Part shown: piece by piece, positions 7,272 through 14,303 of the stretch
Layout of the letters: each line of letters starts with the position of its first letter
Numbering within the stretch: the stretch's first letter is position 1
Source of the DNA: JAJAZB01 sp964244295
Lineage (GTDB): Bacteria > Bacteroidota > Bacteroidia > Cytophagales > Spirosomataceae
NCBI GenBank assembly: GCA_964244295.1
Contig: CAXTIG010000055.1
Coordinates: 1-40,016 of the forward strand
DNA length: 40,016 bases
Reading direction: 5' to 3'
The notes under the pieces: model-generated
What the model was told of the DNA's origin: nothing
Database searches by the model: none
What the model saw: the letters and a program-made list of their open reading frames with translations, nothing else
Position numbers and translations under genes: made by a program

Positions 7272-10200
7272 ATGAAATCCCTCCTGGTTTTCCTCCTCGT
7301 CGCAATAGCCCGTTGGAAAACCAGTGCCCAGGCCCCCAACCTGATCCTCGAACACCTGACCACCAAAGAAGGGCTGCCTTCCAACGACGTCTGGTGTTTG
7401 ACCAAAGACCGCCAGGGATTCCTTTGGATCGGCACGGGCCGGAACATCTGCCGCTACGACGGCTACCGGTTTCAGTCGCCCGATACCTTGAAACTGGGGT
7501 ATTGCTCTGGCGTTTCGACGGACTCGAAGGGCGATGTGTTTGCTTCGATCGACACGCGGGGTCTGTGTAAAATCGATTCCAAAACCGGGAAAATAACCAC
7601 GTTACTCCAAAACAATTACGACGACACCGACACGGCCAACGACCTCCACGAGCAGGTCACGGTCGATTCCTACGACCAGGCCTGGATGTGTGACTACAAT
7701 TCGGTCAAGCGCTACGACATCGCCCGGAAAAAACTTCACACGTACTCACTCGTACCGTCGCCGTCGGGCAGTGTGTACCAATACGCCAGTTTTTTTGAAG
7801 ACGCCGCGCGTACCCTTTGGGTCGTTTCGGAAATCGGGTTGTACCGCTACGACCGACCCCGAAACAAGCTTACCTGCGTGCTGGGGAAGGGAGCCGCTAA
7901 CCCCAAAAACCGAATCTCCGTCCGCCTGAACAAGGCCTTTGAAGACACCGCCGGTACCCTCTGGCTTGGGGCGTATGAGTCCGGGCTGATTCGGTTTTCG
8001 CCCCAAACCCAAGCGTTTACGATTCTGAAAAAAGGATTCGAGAACAACCACGTCCTCTGCGGGCTTGAATCAAAGGATGAAAACGGCCAAAAGTTGCTGT
8101 TCGTCGGTACCGAAAACGGCGTGAGTGTGTACTACCCCGACCGAAACGAACTGCATCACCTCGCTCAATTTGCCAACAGCGGTATCCACGTCAAAGCCCT
8201 GTTTGACGACAAAGCCAACGGCATCGTGTGGATGGGCACGCGGGAAGGCATCTACAAATACCGCTACCGCAACGCGGGCATTCGCACGGTCGATCTACCC
8301 GCCAGCGCCGTCCGGTTGCCGGTTCAGGTCACCAGTTTCCTACCCATGCCCCAGGGAACGTACCTGCTGGGCTTGTCCCATTCGGGTGCGCTCGCCTGGC
8401 AACCCGCCACCAACCAGTTTCGGTTGCAACCCTACCCGGTCAGTGCGTTCACGCACCGGCTGCGCTGGATTCAGAACCGGCCCGTTGCGTTTACGGACCA
8501 GGGAATTTTTGTGCGAGACACGAAAACCGGGCAGTTCGAGGTCTGGTCGCCCGCTGCGCGGTTGTTTACCACCCGCGATTTTCGGGATGGGCTGCTCGAC
8601 CGCCGGGGACGAATCTGGCTGGCCAACATTGCCGAGGGATTGAAAGTAATCGACCCGACCAGCGGGAACGAACTCAAACTCTGGTCGGAAAAAGCCGCGC
8701 GTCGACTCTTCACCAACAACTTCGCCAAAGCCCTGCTCGAAGGAGGCGACGGGCGAATTTGGGTGGCGACCTGCTCGAACGGACTTTATTTTTTCGATGA
8801 AAAAGCCCGCGATTTCGTCAACGTCGAATCCCTGCCCGTCAACAAGGGCGTGCGGATCGGGGGCGAATGCATCAACTCCCTGGCCCAGGGTCCGGGTGGT
8901 TCGATTCTGATCGCGTGTTGGGGCGGAATCTCGAAACTGTCGGCGACGGGGCAGATTCTGACTAACCTCGACTACCGGAGCGACGCCCTCAACGACACCT
9001 ACTGCTCCAACCTGGCCGAAGTCCCTGGCGGCACCCTCTGGTTCAGCACCAACGAGGGGATTCACATCGTCGACTCGAAAACCCGGAAAATCAAGTACCT
9101 GACCACCATCGAGGGCCTACGCAGCAACTACCCGGTCGGATTTCTGTACGCCGGGGGCAACGACCTGCTGCTGGGCCACACCAACGTCATCAATGTTTTG
9201 ACGATCAACCAGTTGAATTCAGTGAAGGCGATGCCGAAAATTGCCCTCAGTTCGGTGGAAGTGGGCGGAAAATCGCTTCTTCAGGACCCGGCGCGGGACA
9301 TCACCCTCCGACCCGACGAGAACTCGATCACGTTTAATTTCTCGGCTCTAAACTTTGAACCCGCGTCCCAAAACCGCTACGCGTATTGCCTCGAAGGCTA
9401 CGACGAGCGCTGGGTCAATCTGGGCAATCAGCGGACGGTTTCGTTCAGCAACCTGCCCGCCGACTCGTACCGGCTGCGGGTAAAAAGCGGCAATGGCGCG
9501 GGGGTTTGGAGCGACACGCCCCTGTCGATTAACCTCCGGGTAAAGCCCTTTTTTACCAATACCTGGTGGTTTCGCACGCTGCTTGGGGTATTTTTCGGGA
9601 CCGTGATCGCGGGCCTCGTCCGCTGGCGGGTAGCCACGCTGGCCGACCGCAACCGGATGGATCTGCAAGTGACGGAGTTGAAACTTAAGGCGCTGCAATC
9701 GCAGATGAACCCGCATTTTTTGTTCAACTCCTTGAATTCGGTGCAGAATTTCCTGCTCACCAACCAGGGCCTCGAAGGGGCCAAGTACCTCTCGAAGTTT
9801 TCAAAACTGGTGCGCCGGATCATGGAAAACTCGAATCATCCGTACCTGCGTTTCGAACAGATCATCGACACGTTGCGGATGTACGTCGAAATCGAATCGT
9901 TCCGCTTCAACCACGAATTCAGCTATGAATTCGACATTGCCGACGACGAGGTGCTGCTCGATGCCTTCCTGCCCCCGATGCTGCTCCAGCCCTACGTCGA
10001 GAATGCCATCTGGCACGGCCTCATGCCCAAGGAAGGCAAAAAAAAACTTTGCATTTCGGCCCGGATTGAAAACCATCACCTCGTCTGTACCATCGAAGAC
10101 AACGGCGTGGGTCGCACCTTCGCGCCCCGGAAGGAAGGGCATATTTCGCGCGGCCAGGAAATGACCGAGGGAATTTTCGACTCCCTCCGGCGCAACCGCA

Positions 10201-10295
10201 GCCAGGCCCGGCTCGACGTACTCGATTTGTACGACGCCGAGAACCGCCCGGCGGGTACCCGCGTCGCGATGACCATTCCGCTGGAGAGGGGGTAG
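7272..10295 (+). CDS. Propeller/Y_Y_Y sensor histidine kinase (LytS-type His_kinase)
   Basis: A 1007-residue membrane sensor. A signal peptide (residues 1-20) is followed by a periplasmic two-component-regulator propeller of about 14 short blades (residues 25-640). Repeats such as EGLPSNDVWCLTKDRQGFLWIGT, GTLWLGAYESGLIRF and GTLWFSTNEGIHI mark it. A Y_Y_Y domain comes next (about 680-760; YAYCLEGYDERWVNLG, NLPADSYRLRVKSGNG), then one transmembrane helix (about 770-790) and the cytoplasmic His_kinase domain with QMNPHFLFNSLNS (phosphoacceptor His815). A HATPase region with ENAIWHGLMPK and EDNGVGR follows. It probably senses an extracellular ligand (in relatives often glycans, untested here) and phosphorylates the LytTR regulator encoded next at 10583. 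A big palindrome precedes it and another separates it from the regulator. Confidence 0.95.
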   Translation: MKSLLVFLLVAIARWKTSAQAPNLILEHLTTKEGLPSNDVWCLTKDRQGFLWIGTGRNICRYDGYRFQSPDTLKLGYCSGVSTDSKGDVFASIDTRGLCKIDSKTGKITTLLQNNYDDTDTANDLHEQVTVDSYDQAWMCDYNSVKRYDIARKKLHTYSLVPSPSGSVYQYASFFEDAARTLWVVSEIGLYRYDRPRNKLTCVLGKGAANPKNRISVRLNKAFEDTAGTLWLGAYESGLIRFSPQTQAFTILKKGFENNHVLCGLESKDENGQKLLFVGTENGVSVYYPDRNELHHLAQFANSGIHVKALFDDKANGIVWMGTREGIYKYRYRNAGIRTVDLPASAVRLPVQVTSFLPMPQGTYLLGLSHSGALAWQPATNQFRLQPYPVSAFTHRLRWIQNRPVAFTDQGIFVRDTKTGQFEVWSPAARLFTTRDFRDGLLDRRGRIWLANIAEGLKVIDPTSGNELKLWSEKAARRLFTNNFAKALLEGGDGRIWVATCSNGLYFFDEKARDFVNVESLPVNKGVRIGGECINSLAQGPGGSILIACWGGISKLSATGQILTNLDYRSDALNDTYCSNLAEVPGGTLWFSTNEGIHIVDSKTRKIKYLTTIEGLRSNYPVGFLYAGGNDLLLGHTNVINVLTINQLNSVKAMPKIALSSVEVGGKSLLQDPARDITLRPDENSITFNFSALNFEPASQNRYAYCLEGYDERWVNLGNQRTVSFSNLPADSYRLRVKSGNGAGVWSDTPLSINLRVKPFFTNTWWFRTLLGVFFGTVIAGLVRWRVATLADRNRMDLQVTELKLKALQSQMNPHFLFNSLNSVQNFLLTNQGLEGAKYLSKFSKLVRRIMENSNHPYLRFEQIIDTLRMYVEIESFRFNHEFSYEFDIADDEVLLDAFLPPMLLQPYVENAIWHGLMPKEGKKKLCISARIENHHLVCTIEDNGVGRTFAPRKEGHISRGQEMTEGIFDSLRRNRSQARLDVLDLYDAENRPAGTRVAMTIPLERG

Positions 10296-10389
10296 TGAGA
10301 ATTAGGTAACTAGGTGATTGGGGATATTTGCTTGTAAAGTTTTGATTATCAAAATGCTACCATCGAAGTGTTTAGCATTTCAGTTTTCA

Positions 10390-10513
10390 AAAAAAAGGCT
10401 TGTCATCCCGACGTAGGAGGGATCACGTTGGCCTGGCTGGTACGTTGGCTACCGGCAAGGGGTCGATAGGGTCAACGAGATCCCTCCTACGTCGGGATGA
10501 CAAGCCTTTTTTT
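10390..10513. repeat. Large palindrome between kinase and LytTR regulator (41-bp arms)
   Basis: Arms 10390-10430 and 10473-10513 are reverse complements with one mismatch. The core TGTCATCCCGACGTAGGAGG matches the palindrome at 7126-7230 but with a different central loop. The arms end in A7/T7, so the right side is a GC-rich stem followed by T7, the shape of an intrinsic terminator. Placed inside a two-gene signalling unit, it could lower read-through to the regulator. Confidence 0.92.
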
Positions 10514-10582
10514 CAAAATTCTCAACAGGTTCAGCCAACAACCAATTACCCAATCCCCATTTACCAACAACCAACCCATGCC

Positions 10583-11386
10583 ATGAAAAAACTACGCGCT
10601 GCAATCATCGACGACGAGACCAACGCCCGTCAGGCGCTCGCCAACCTACTCCACCTCGTTTGCCCGGATGTGACCATTTGTGGCGAAGCCAAAAACGTCA
10701 GTTCGGGCATCGAACTCATTCAGGCCGAGCGGCCTGATCTGGTTTTCCTCGACATTCAAATGCCCGGAAAAACGGGTTTCGATCTACTGGCGGCGTTCGA
10801 AAAAGCGGAGTTTGGGGTGATTTTCACGACGGCCTACCAGGAGTACGCCATCCGGGCGTTTCGGTTCAGTGCCATCGATTATTTGCTCAAACCCATCGAC
10901 CCCGACGAATTGCAGCAGGCCGTGGGCCGGTACCAGGCCCGGCTGGCGGCGGTAAACCCTCAGCAACTCCAGATTTTGCAGGAACACATCGAAAATCCGG
11001 TCAAAGCGGGTTTGAACCAGCGGCTGCCGAATGCCGGGCAGCGCATCGCCCTGCCCACGGCGGAGGGGATTCATTTCGTACAAATGGCCGACATCGTTCA
11101 GTGCGAATCGCTGGGATCGTACACCAAATTTCACCTCGTGGGCAGCAAGCCCATCGTGGTGTCGAGGCTGCTGAAAGAGTACGAGGAAATTCTGGACAAG
11201 TACCAGTTTTTCCGGGTACACCAGTCGCACATCATTAACCTCGAACACATCAAGCGCTACGTAAAAGGCGACGGCGGGCAGGTGTGGCTGAGCGATAATT
11301 CTGAAGTGGAAGTGTCGCGCCGGAGAAAAGAAGAGTTTCTGGCGCTGCTGTCGGATTTTTACGTGAATTCGGGGCGGGTTTCGTGA
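10583..11386 (+). CDS. LytTR family response regulator
   Basis: A 267-residue two-domain regulator. The receiver domain (residues 4-125) has the acidic pair DDE at 10-12, phosphoacceptor D57 in LVFLDIQMPGKTGF, a conserved Thr in FTTAYQEYAI and Lys in DYLLKPIDPDEL. The C-terminal LytTR DNA-binding domain (about 165-262) includes HFVQMADIVQCESLGSYTKFHL and FFRVHQSHIINLEHIKRY. The frame extends upstream to 10400 through the palindrome, but the ATG at 10583 starts exactly at the receiver domain and is clearly better. It is the expected partner of the LytS-type propeller kinase just upstream (287-bp gap holding the palindrome). It is the only LytTR regulator in the window and might also serve the four unpaired LytS-type kinases. 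Confidence 0.95.
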   Translation: MKKLRAAIIDDETNARQALANLLHLVCPDVTICGEAKNVSSGIELIQAERPDLVFLDIQMPGKTGFDLLAAFEKAEFGVIFTTAYQEYAIRAFRFSAIDYLLKPIDPDELQQAVGRYQARLAAVNPQQLQILQEHIENPVKAGLNQRLPNAGQRIALPTAEGIHFVQMADIVQCESLGSYTKFHLVGSKPIVVSRLLKEYEEILDKYQFFRVHQSHIINLEHIKRYVKGDGGQVWLSDNSEVEVSRRRKEEFLALLSDFYVNSGRVS

Positions 11387-11468
11387 CCTTTTCCCTGTGC
11401 TCGCAATGGCGCCGAGATTGAGGTTTTTTTGTAAGCATTCGTTACTGCTTTGTTTTTTAATCGTCCTC

Positions 11469-12491
11469 TCAACTCGCCAACACCAGCCTCACGATAAAAA
11501 ACCGTCCGTCGTCGTCGATGATTGGTTCGCGGAGGCCCAGCAGGCGGTAGCGGTGGGCGATGTTGGCCAGGCCCAGCCCCTCGGAGGGCACCCGCACCGA
11601 CTTGCGCCGGATGGTGTTGGCCACCAGCAACTCGCCCGTGTCGGTGGTCAGGATGCGGATGTTGAGCGGATTTTCGGGCAGGGCCACGTTGTGTTTCACG
11701 GCGTTCTCCACGAGCAGTTGCAGCGTCAGCGGCGGCAGGCGGTGGTCGAGCAGGGCCTCGTTCACCTCGCGGTACAGCGCGATAGCCGTGCCGTAACGGG
11801 TTTTCAAAAGGTAAAAATACGAACGCATGAACTCCAGTTCGGCCCGCAGGGTGGTGAGTTCGCCCTCTACGCTGCGGTTGTTTTGGAGCAGGTAGCGGTA
11901 CACGCTGCTGAGTTCGTCGAGAAAAGCCGTGGCCTGCCGGGGGTTTTCGCTGATGAGTGCCGAGAGGGAGTTGAGGCTGTTGAACAAAAAATGCGGATTG
12001 ACCTGCGCCTTGAGCCGGTCGAACTGGTTTTGCAAACCGGCTTTTTTCACCGCCTCGGCTTCCTGAATCGCCTCCCCGTATTTGCGAAAATAATACAGCA
12101 ATTCGTACCCCAGCCCGATGGTGCCGAGGCTCACCAGACTCGCCACCACTTGCAGCAGGTGCAGACCCGGCACCGAAACCCCCACCCGCGCTAGGGCGAT
12201 GACCAGTAGCCACAGCGCCACCGGCGTGGCCGTGCAAAACACCACGTACCCCGCAAACGTGAGGAGCACCCGCCGCCCGGTTTGCCCCACGTCGGGATAA
12301 TTGCCCCGGGTGTAAAGCAGCCACCAGCGCAGCCCCAGCCAGAGCAGCGTGGTGTAGGCGATACCCAGCAAGCTGGTGTTGATGTACGCCCAGGGGTTGT
12401 CCTGGTATAAATCCAGAAACAGCAGGTTGCTGAGCAGTACCGTGGCCGGGATGCCAATCAGGCGGAGCCATCGGTCGTTGAGGAGTTCCAA
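11469..12491 (-). CDS. LytS-type sensor histidine kinase, start uncertain
   Basis: A membrane histidine kinase of the His_kinase (LytS-type) family. It has four predicted transmembrane segments in the first ~135 residues, a short coiled linker (YYFRKYGEAIQEAEAVKK), the phosphoacceptor box QVNPHFLFNSLNSLSALI, EGELTTLRAELEFMRSYFYLLKTR, and a HATPase domain with LPPLTLQLLVENAVKHNV. There is no ATG before the first helix. TTG at 12489-12491 begins just before LNDRWLRLIG, a segment shared with the kinase at 34195. The frame stays open upstream to a TTG at 12657-12659, but that lies inside palindromic repeats, so the native start may have been lost or replaced. It follows the cytochrome c gene on the same strand, with the repeats in between. 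No response regulator is adjacent. Confidence 0.88.
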   Translation of the reverse strand: MELLNDRWLRLIGIPATVLLSNLLFLDLYQDNPWAYINTSLLGIAYTTLLWLGLRWWLLYTRGNYPDVGQTGRRVLLTFAGYVVFCTATPVALWLLVIALARVGVSVPGLHLLQVVASLVSLGTIGLGYELLYYFRKYGEAIQEAEAVKKAGLQNQFDRLKAQVNPHFLFNSLNSLSALISENPRQATAFLDELSSVYRYLLQNNRSVEGELTTLRAELEFMRSYFYLLKTRYGTAIALYREVNEALLDHRLPPLTLQLLVENAVKHNVALPENPLNIRILTTDTGELLVANTIRRKSVRVPSEGLGLANIAHRYRLLGLREPIIDDDGRFFIVRLVLAS

Positions 12492-12574
12492 CGGAGAGGG
12501 TTCAAAAGATTGGTTTGAAAGGTACGGTTCGGCACGGAAAAAGTAGCCGCTCCTTCGTTCAAAACCAACGTTGA

Positions 12575-12634
12575 ACCCCGTTGAAGCGCCCCGTTTTCCG
12601 ATTGGAGCGGAAGAACGGGGCGCTCCAACGGGGT
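12575..12634. repeat. Inverted repeat, 21-bp arms
   Basis: Arms 12575-12595 (ACCCCGTTGAAGCGCCCCGTT) and 12614-12634 are reverse complements with one mismatch. It shares its last 4 bp with the next palindrome, making a double hairpin in the gap between cytochrome c and the downstream kinase. Confidence 0.88.
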
Positions 12635-12692
12635 CACGCTGAACGGAGTCGAAGCGCAAGGCGTAGCGCTTCGACTCCGTTCAGCGTGACCC
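12631..12692. repeat. Perfect inverted repeat, 27-bp arms
   Basis: Arms 12631-12657 and 12666-12692 are exact reverse complements around an 8-nt loop. The core reads CGCTGAACGGAGTCGAAGCG. It lies 17 bp from the cytochrome c stop codon and may serve as its terminator or an mRNA 3'-end stabiliser. It appears to be a dispersed Bacteroidota-type intergenic palindrome. Confidence 0.93.
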
Positions 12693-12708
12693 TTGCTTTC
12701 CCAGAATT

Positions 12709-13713
12709 TCACTTCGCCGCCACGGGCGCGGACTGGCTGGCAGGAGTGAATTTCACCACCTCATTTTTTACCGGTTTCACCGAGCGCAGGTAGGCGTAAA
12801 TCGCCTTCAGGTCGCTTTCTTTCATTTTGCCGTACATCAGCCAGGGCATGATGGTGTTGAAACCCTTCGGGTCCATTTTGGGGGCCTGAAAGGCCAGGTC
12901 GGCGTACACCCGGAAGCGTTGCACGAACTGGGCTTCCGTCCATTGGCCCAGGCCGGTTTTATCGGGCGTCAGGTTGGCGGGGCGAAGGATACCTTGCGGA
13001 AATTTGAATTCGCTGCCCCCGGCCAATTCCCTTCCCGGCACGGGTGCGTGGTCTTGGTCGGTGGGCGTGTGGCAGTCGCCGCAGTTGGCCATCGTCACCA
13101 GGTACTTGCCGTAGGCGACGCGGTCGAGGGTATCGGGTTTTTTCTGCGGTTGCGCGGGGCCGGGCAAAGTTTCCACGATAAAATTGAGCGGGAAATCCAG
13201 TTGGCGCTCTGGAACCTCATTTTTCGCGGCGGGCAGCGTGCGGAGGTACGCGATGATGTCCTTGATGTCTTCGGGGTCCATTTTTCCGTAGGTGCCGTAG
13301 GGCATGACCGGAAACAGCGCGTGCCCATCGCGGCCCACGCCCGTGGTGATGGCACGGAACAGTTCGCCGTCGGTCCAGTCGCCGAGGGCGTGGGGGGTGA
13401 GGTTCTTGCTGTACACCTCACCGGGTAGGCCCAGGTCGTGGCCGAATCGCTCGCCTCCCGCGCCGAGCGTGCCGGGTTTGGGCGGACCGGCGTAGAGGCT
13501 GAAGTCGCGCTGGGCGTGGCAGTCGAGGCACACGGCCACGTGGTTGGTCAGGTATTCGCCGCGTTTTACGCGTTCGGGTGTGCGTTCGATGTTCAGTTCG
13601 GGCGCGGGTTCGGCTTTCGGGAAGGCAATGCTGAAGTAGGTGGCTCCGCCAAACAGCAGAAGAGCAACGGCGCCGAGGGTCCAGAGGCTGGCGCGGAGAA
13701 GTTTGCGTTTCAT
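12709..13713 (-). CDS. Diheme c-type cytochrome, membrane-anchored
   Basis: A 334-residue exported electron-transfer protein. The N-terminal helix LRASLWTLGAVALLLFGGATYF is an uncleaved anchor or signal. Two cytochrome c domains follow: CLDCH (Cys62-Cys65-His66) and CGDCH (Cys211-Cys214-His215). Each is followed by the expected distal region with candidate Met ligands (FPVMPYGTYGKM; TIMPWLMYGKM) and ends in D-I-K-D-I-I-A-Y-L-R / D-L-K-A-I-Y-A-Y-L-R helices. It resembles the cytochrome subunits of alcohol/aldehyde-type dehydrogenases or stand-alone diheme cytochromes, but no dehydrogenase is nearby. The frame is open upstream to 13965; the ATG at 13713 is chosen because it begins at the signal/anchor. 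It likely passes electrons in the periplasm. Confidence 0.92.
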   Translation of the reverse strand: MKRKLLRASLWTLGAVALLLFGGATYFSIAFPKAEPAPELNIERTPERVKRGEYLTNHVAVCLDCHAQRDFSLYAGPPKPGTLGAGGERFGHDLGLPGEVYSKNLTPHALGDWTDGELFRAITTGVGRDGHALFPVMPYGTYGKMDPEDIKDIIAYLRTLPAAKNEVPERQLDFPLNFIVETLPGPAQPQKKPDTLDRVAYGKYLVTMANCGDCHTPTDQDHAPVPGRELAGGSEFKFPQGILRPANLTPDKTGLGQWTEAQFVQRFRVYADLAFQAPKMDPKGFNTIMPWLMYGKMKESDLKAIYAYLRSVKPVKNEVVKFTPASQSAPVAAK

Positions 13714-13943
13714 AAACGAGAGGGTTGATTGAACAGCCCAAAATTGCCTCGCCGCCCCCACCAGGCCGAGGGTCGTGCCCACCAACCGGAAGGAAGAAGG
13801 GATGAAGCGGTAGAATGGAGGAATGAAAAAATAGCTTTTATCCTGTCCGTCCGTGTACAGTCGCTGTCCGTTTGTGGACAGGTTCAGCCGCGCTAACCCC
13901 CTCAACGAAGCGGAATCGCCCTTTTCCCGGAGTGGCAAAGCAT

Positions 13944-13965
13944 TTGATGTGCATTTGCACAACAA
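13944..13965. promoter_or_regulatory. Candidate PadR operator (imperfect dyad)
   Basis: TTGATGTGC - ATTT - GCACAACAA: 9-bp arms with one mismatch, centred about 22 bp upstream of the PadR ATG. PadR-type regulators usually bind dyads near their own promoters, so autoregulation of the PadR-permease operon is a reasonable inference. Confidence 0.45.
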
Positions 13966-13976
13966 ATCCAGTTTCG

Positions 13977-14303
13977 ATGAAAGGAACCAACCTGGGCGAG
14001 TTTGAGGAAGTCGTGTTGCTGGCCGTGGCCATCCGGTCGGGAGAGGCCTACGGCGCGGCGGTGACGGTCGAAATCGAGCAGCAAATGGGCCGCGCGGTCA
14101 ACCTCGGCGCGGTGCATTCGGCCTTGCACCGGCTCCAGGAAAAAGGGCTGGTTCGCTCCCAACTGGGCGGCATGACCGCCGAGCGGGGTGGCCGCCGGAA
14201 GCGGCTCTACGCCGTCACCGCCGCCGGACAGCGGGCCTTGCAGGAAATCCGGCAGGTGCGGAATCAGATGTGGGAAGCAATTCCTAACACGGCCTGGTCA
14301 TGA
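13977..14303 (+). CDS. PadR family transcriptional regulator
   Basis: A 108-residue winged-helix regulator. LGEFEEVVLLAVAIRSGEAYGAAVTVEIEQ and VNLGAVHSALHRLQEKGLVRSQ form the PadR helix-turn-helix. RGGRRKRLYAVTAAGQRALQEI is the wing and start of the C-terminal dimerisation helix. The frame is open to 13872; the ATG at 13977 fits the family start (MKGTNLGEFEEVVLL). Its stop overlaps the ATG of the permease gene (ATGA, 14300-14303), so it is translationally coupled to it. In Cytophagales this PadR subtype typically precedes permeases with the N-terminal prefix domain, and it probably controls them together. A candidate operator dyad lies at 13944-13965. Confidence 0.94.
   Translation: MKGTNLGEFEEVVLLAVAIRSGEAYGAAVTVEIEQQMGRAVNLGAVHSALHRLQEKGLVRSQLGGMTAERGGRRKRLYAVTAAGQRALQEIRQVRNQMWEAIPNTAWS

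Noticed and set aside
11359..12471. 370-codon minus-strand frame overlapping the LytS-type kinase
   Set aside because: Out-of-frame reading of the kinase gene; Ala/Gly/Arg/Pro-rich with no motif.
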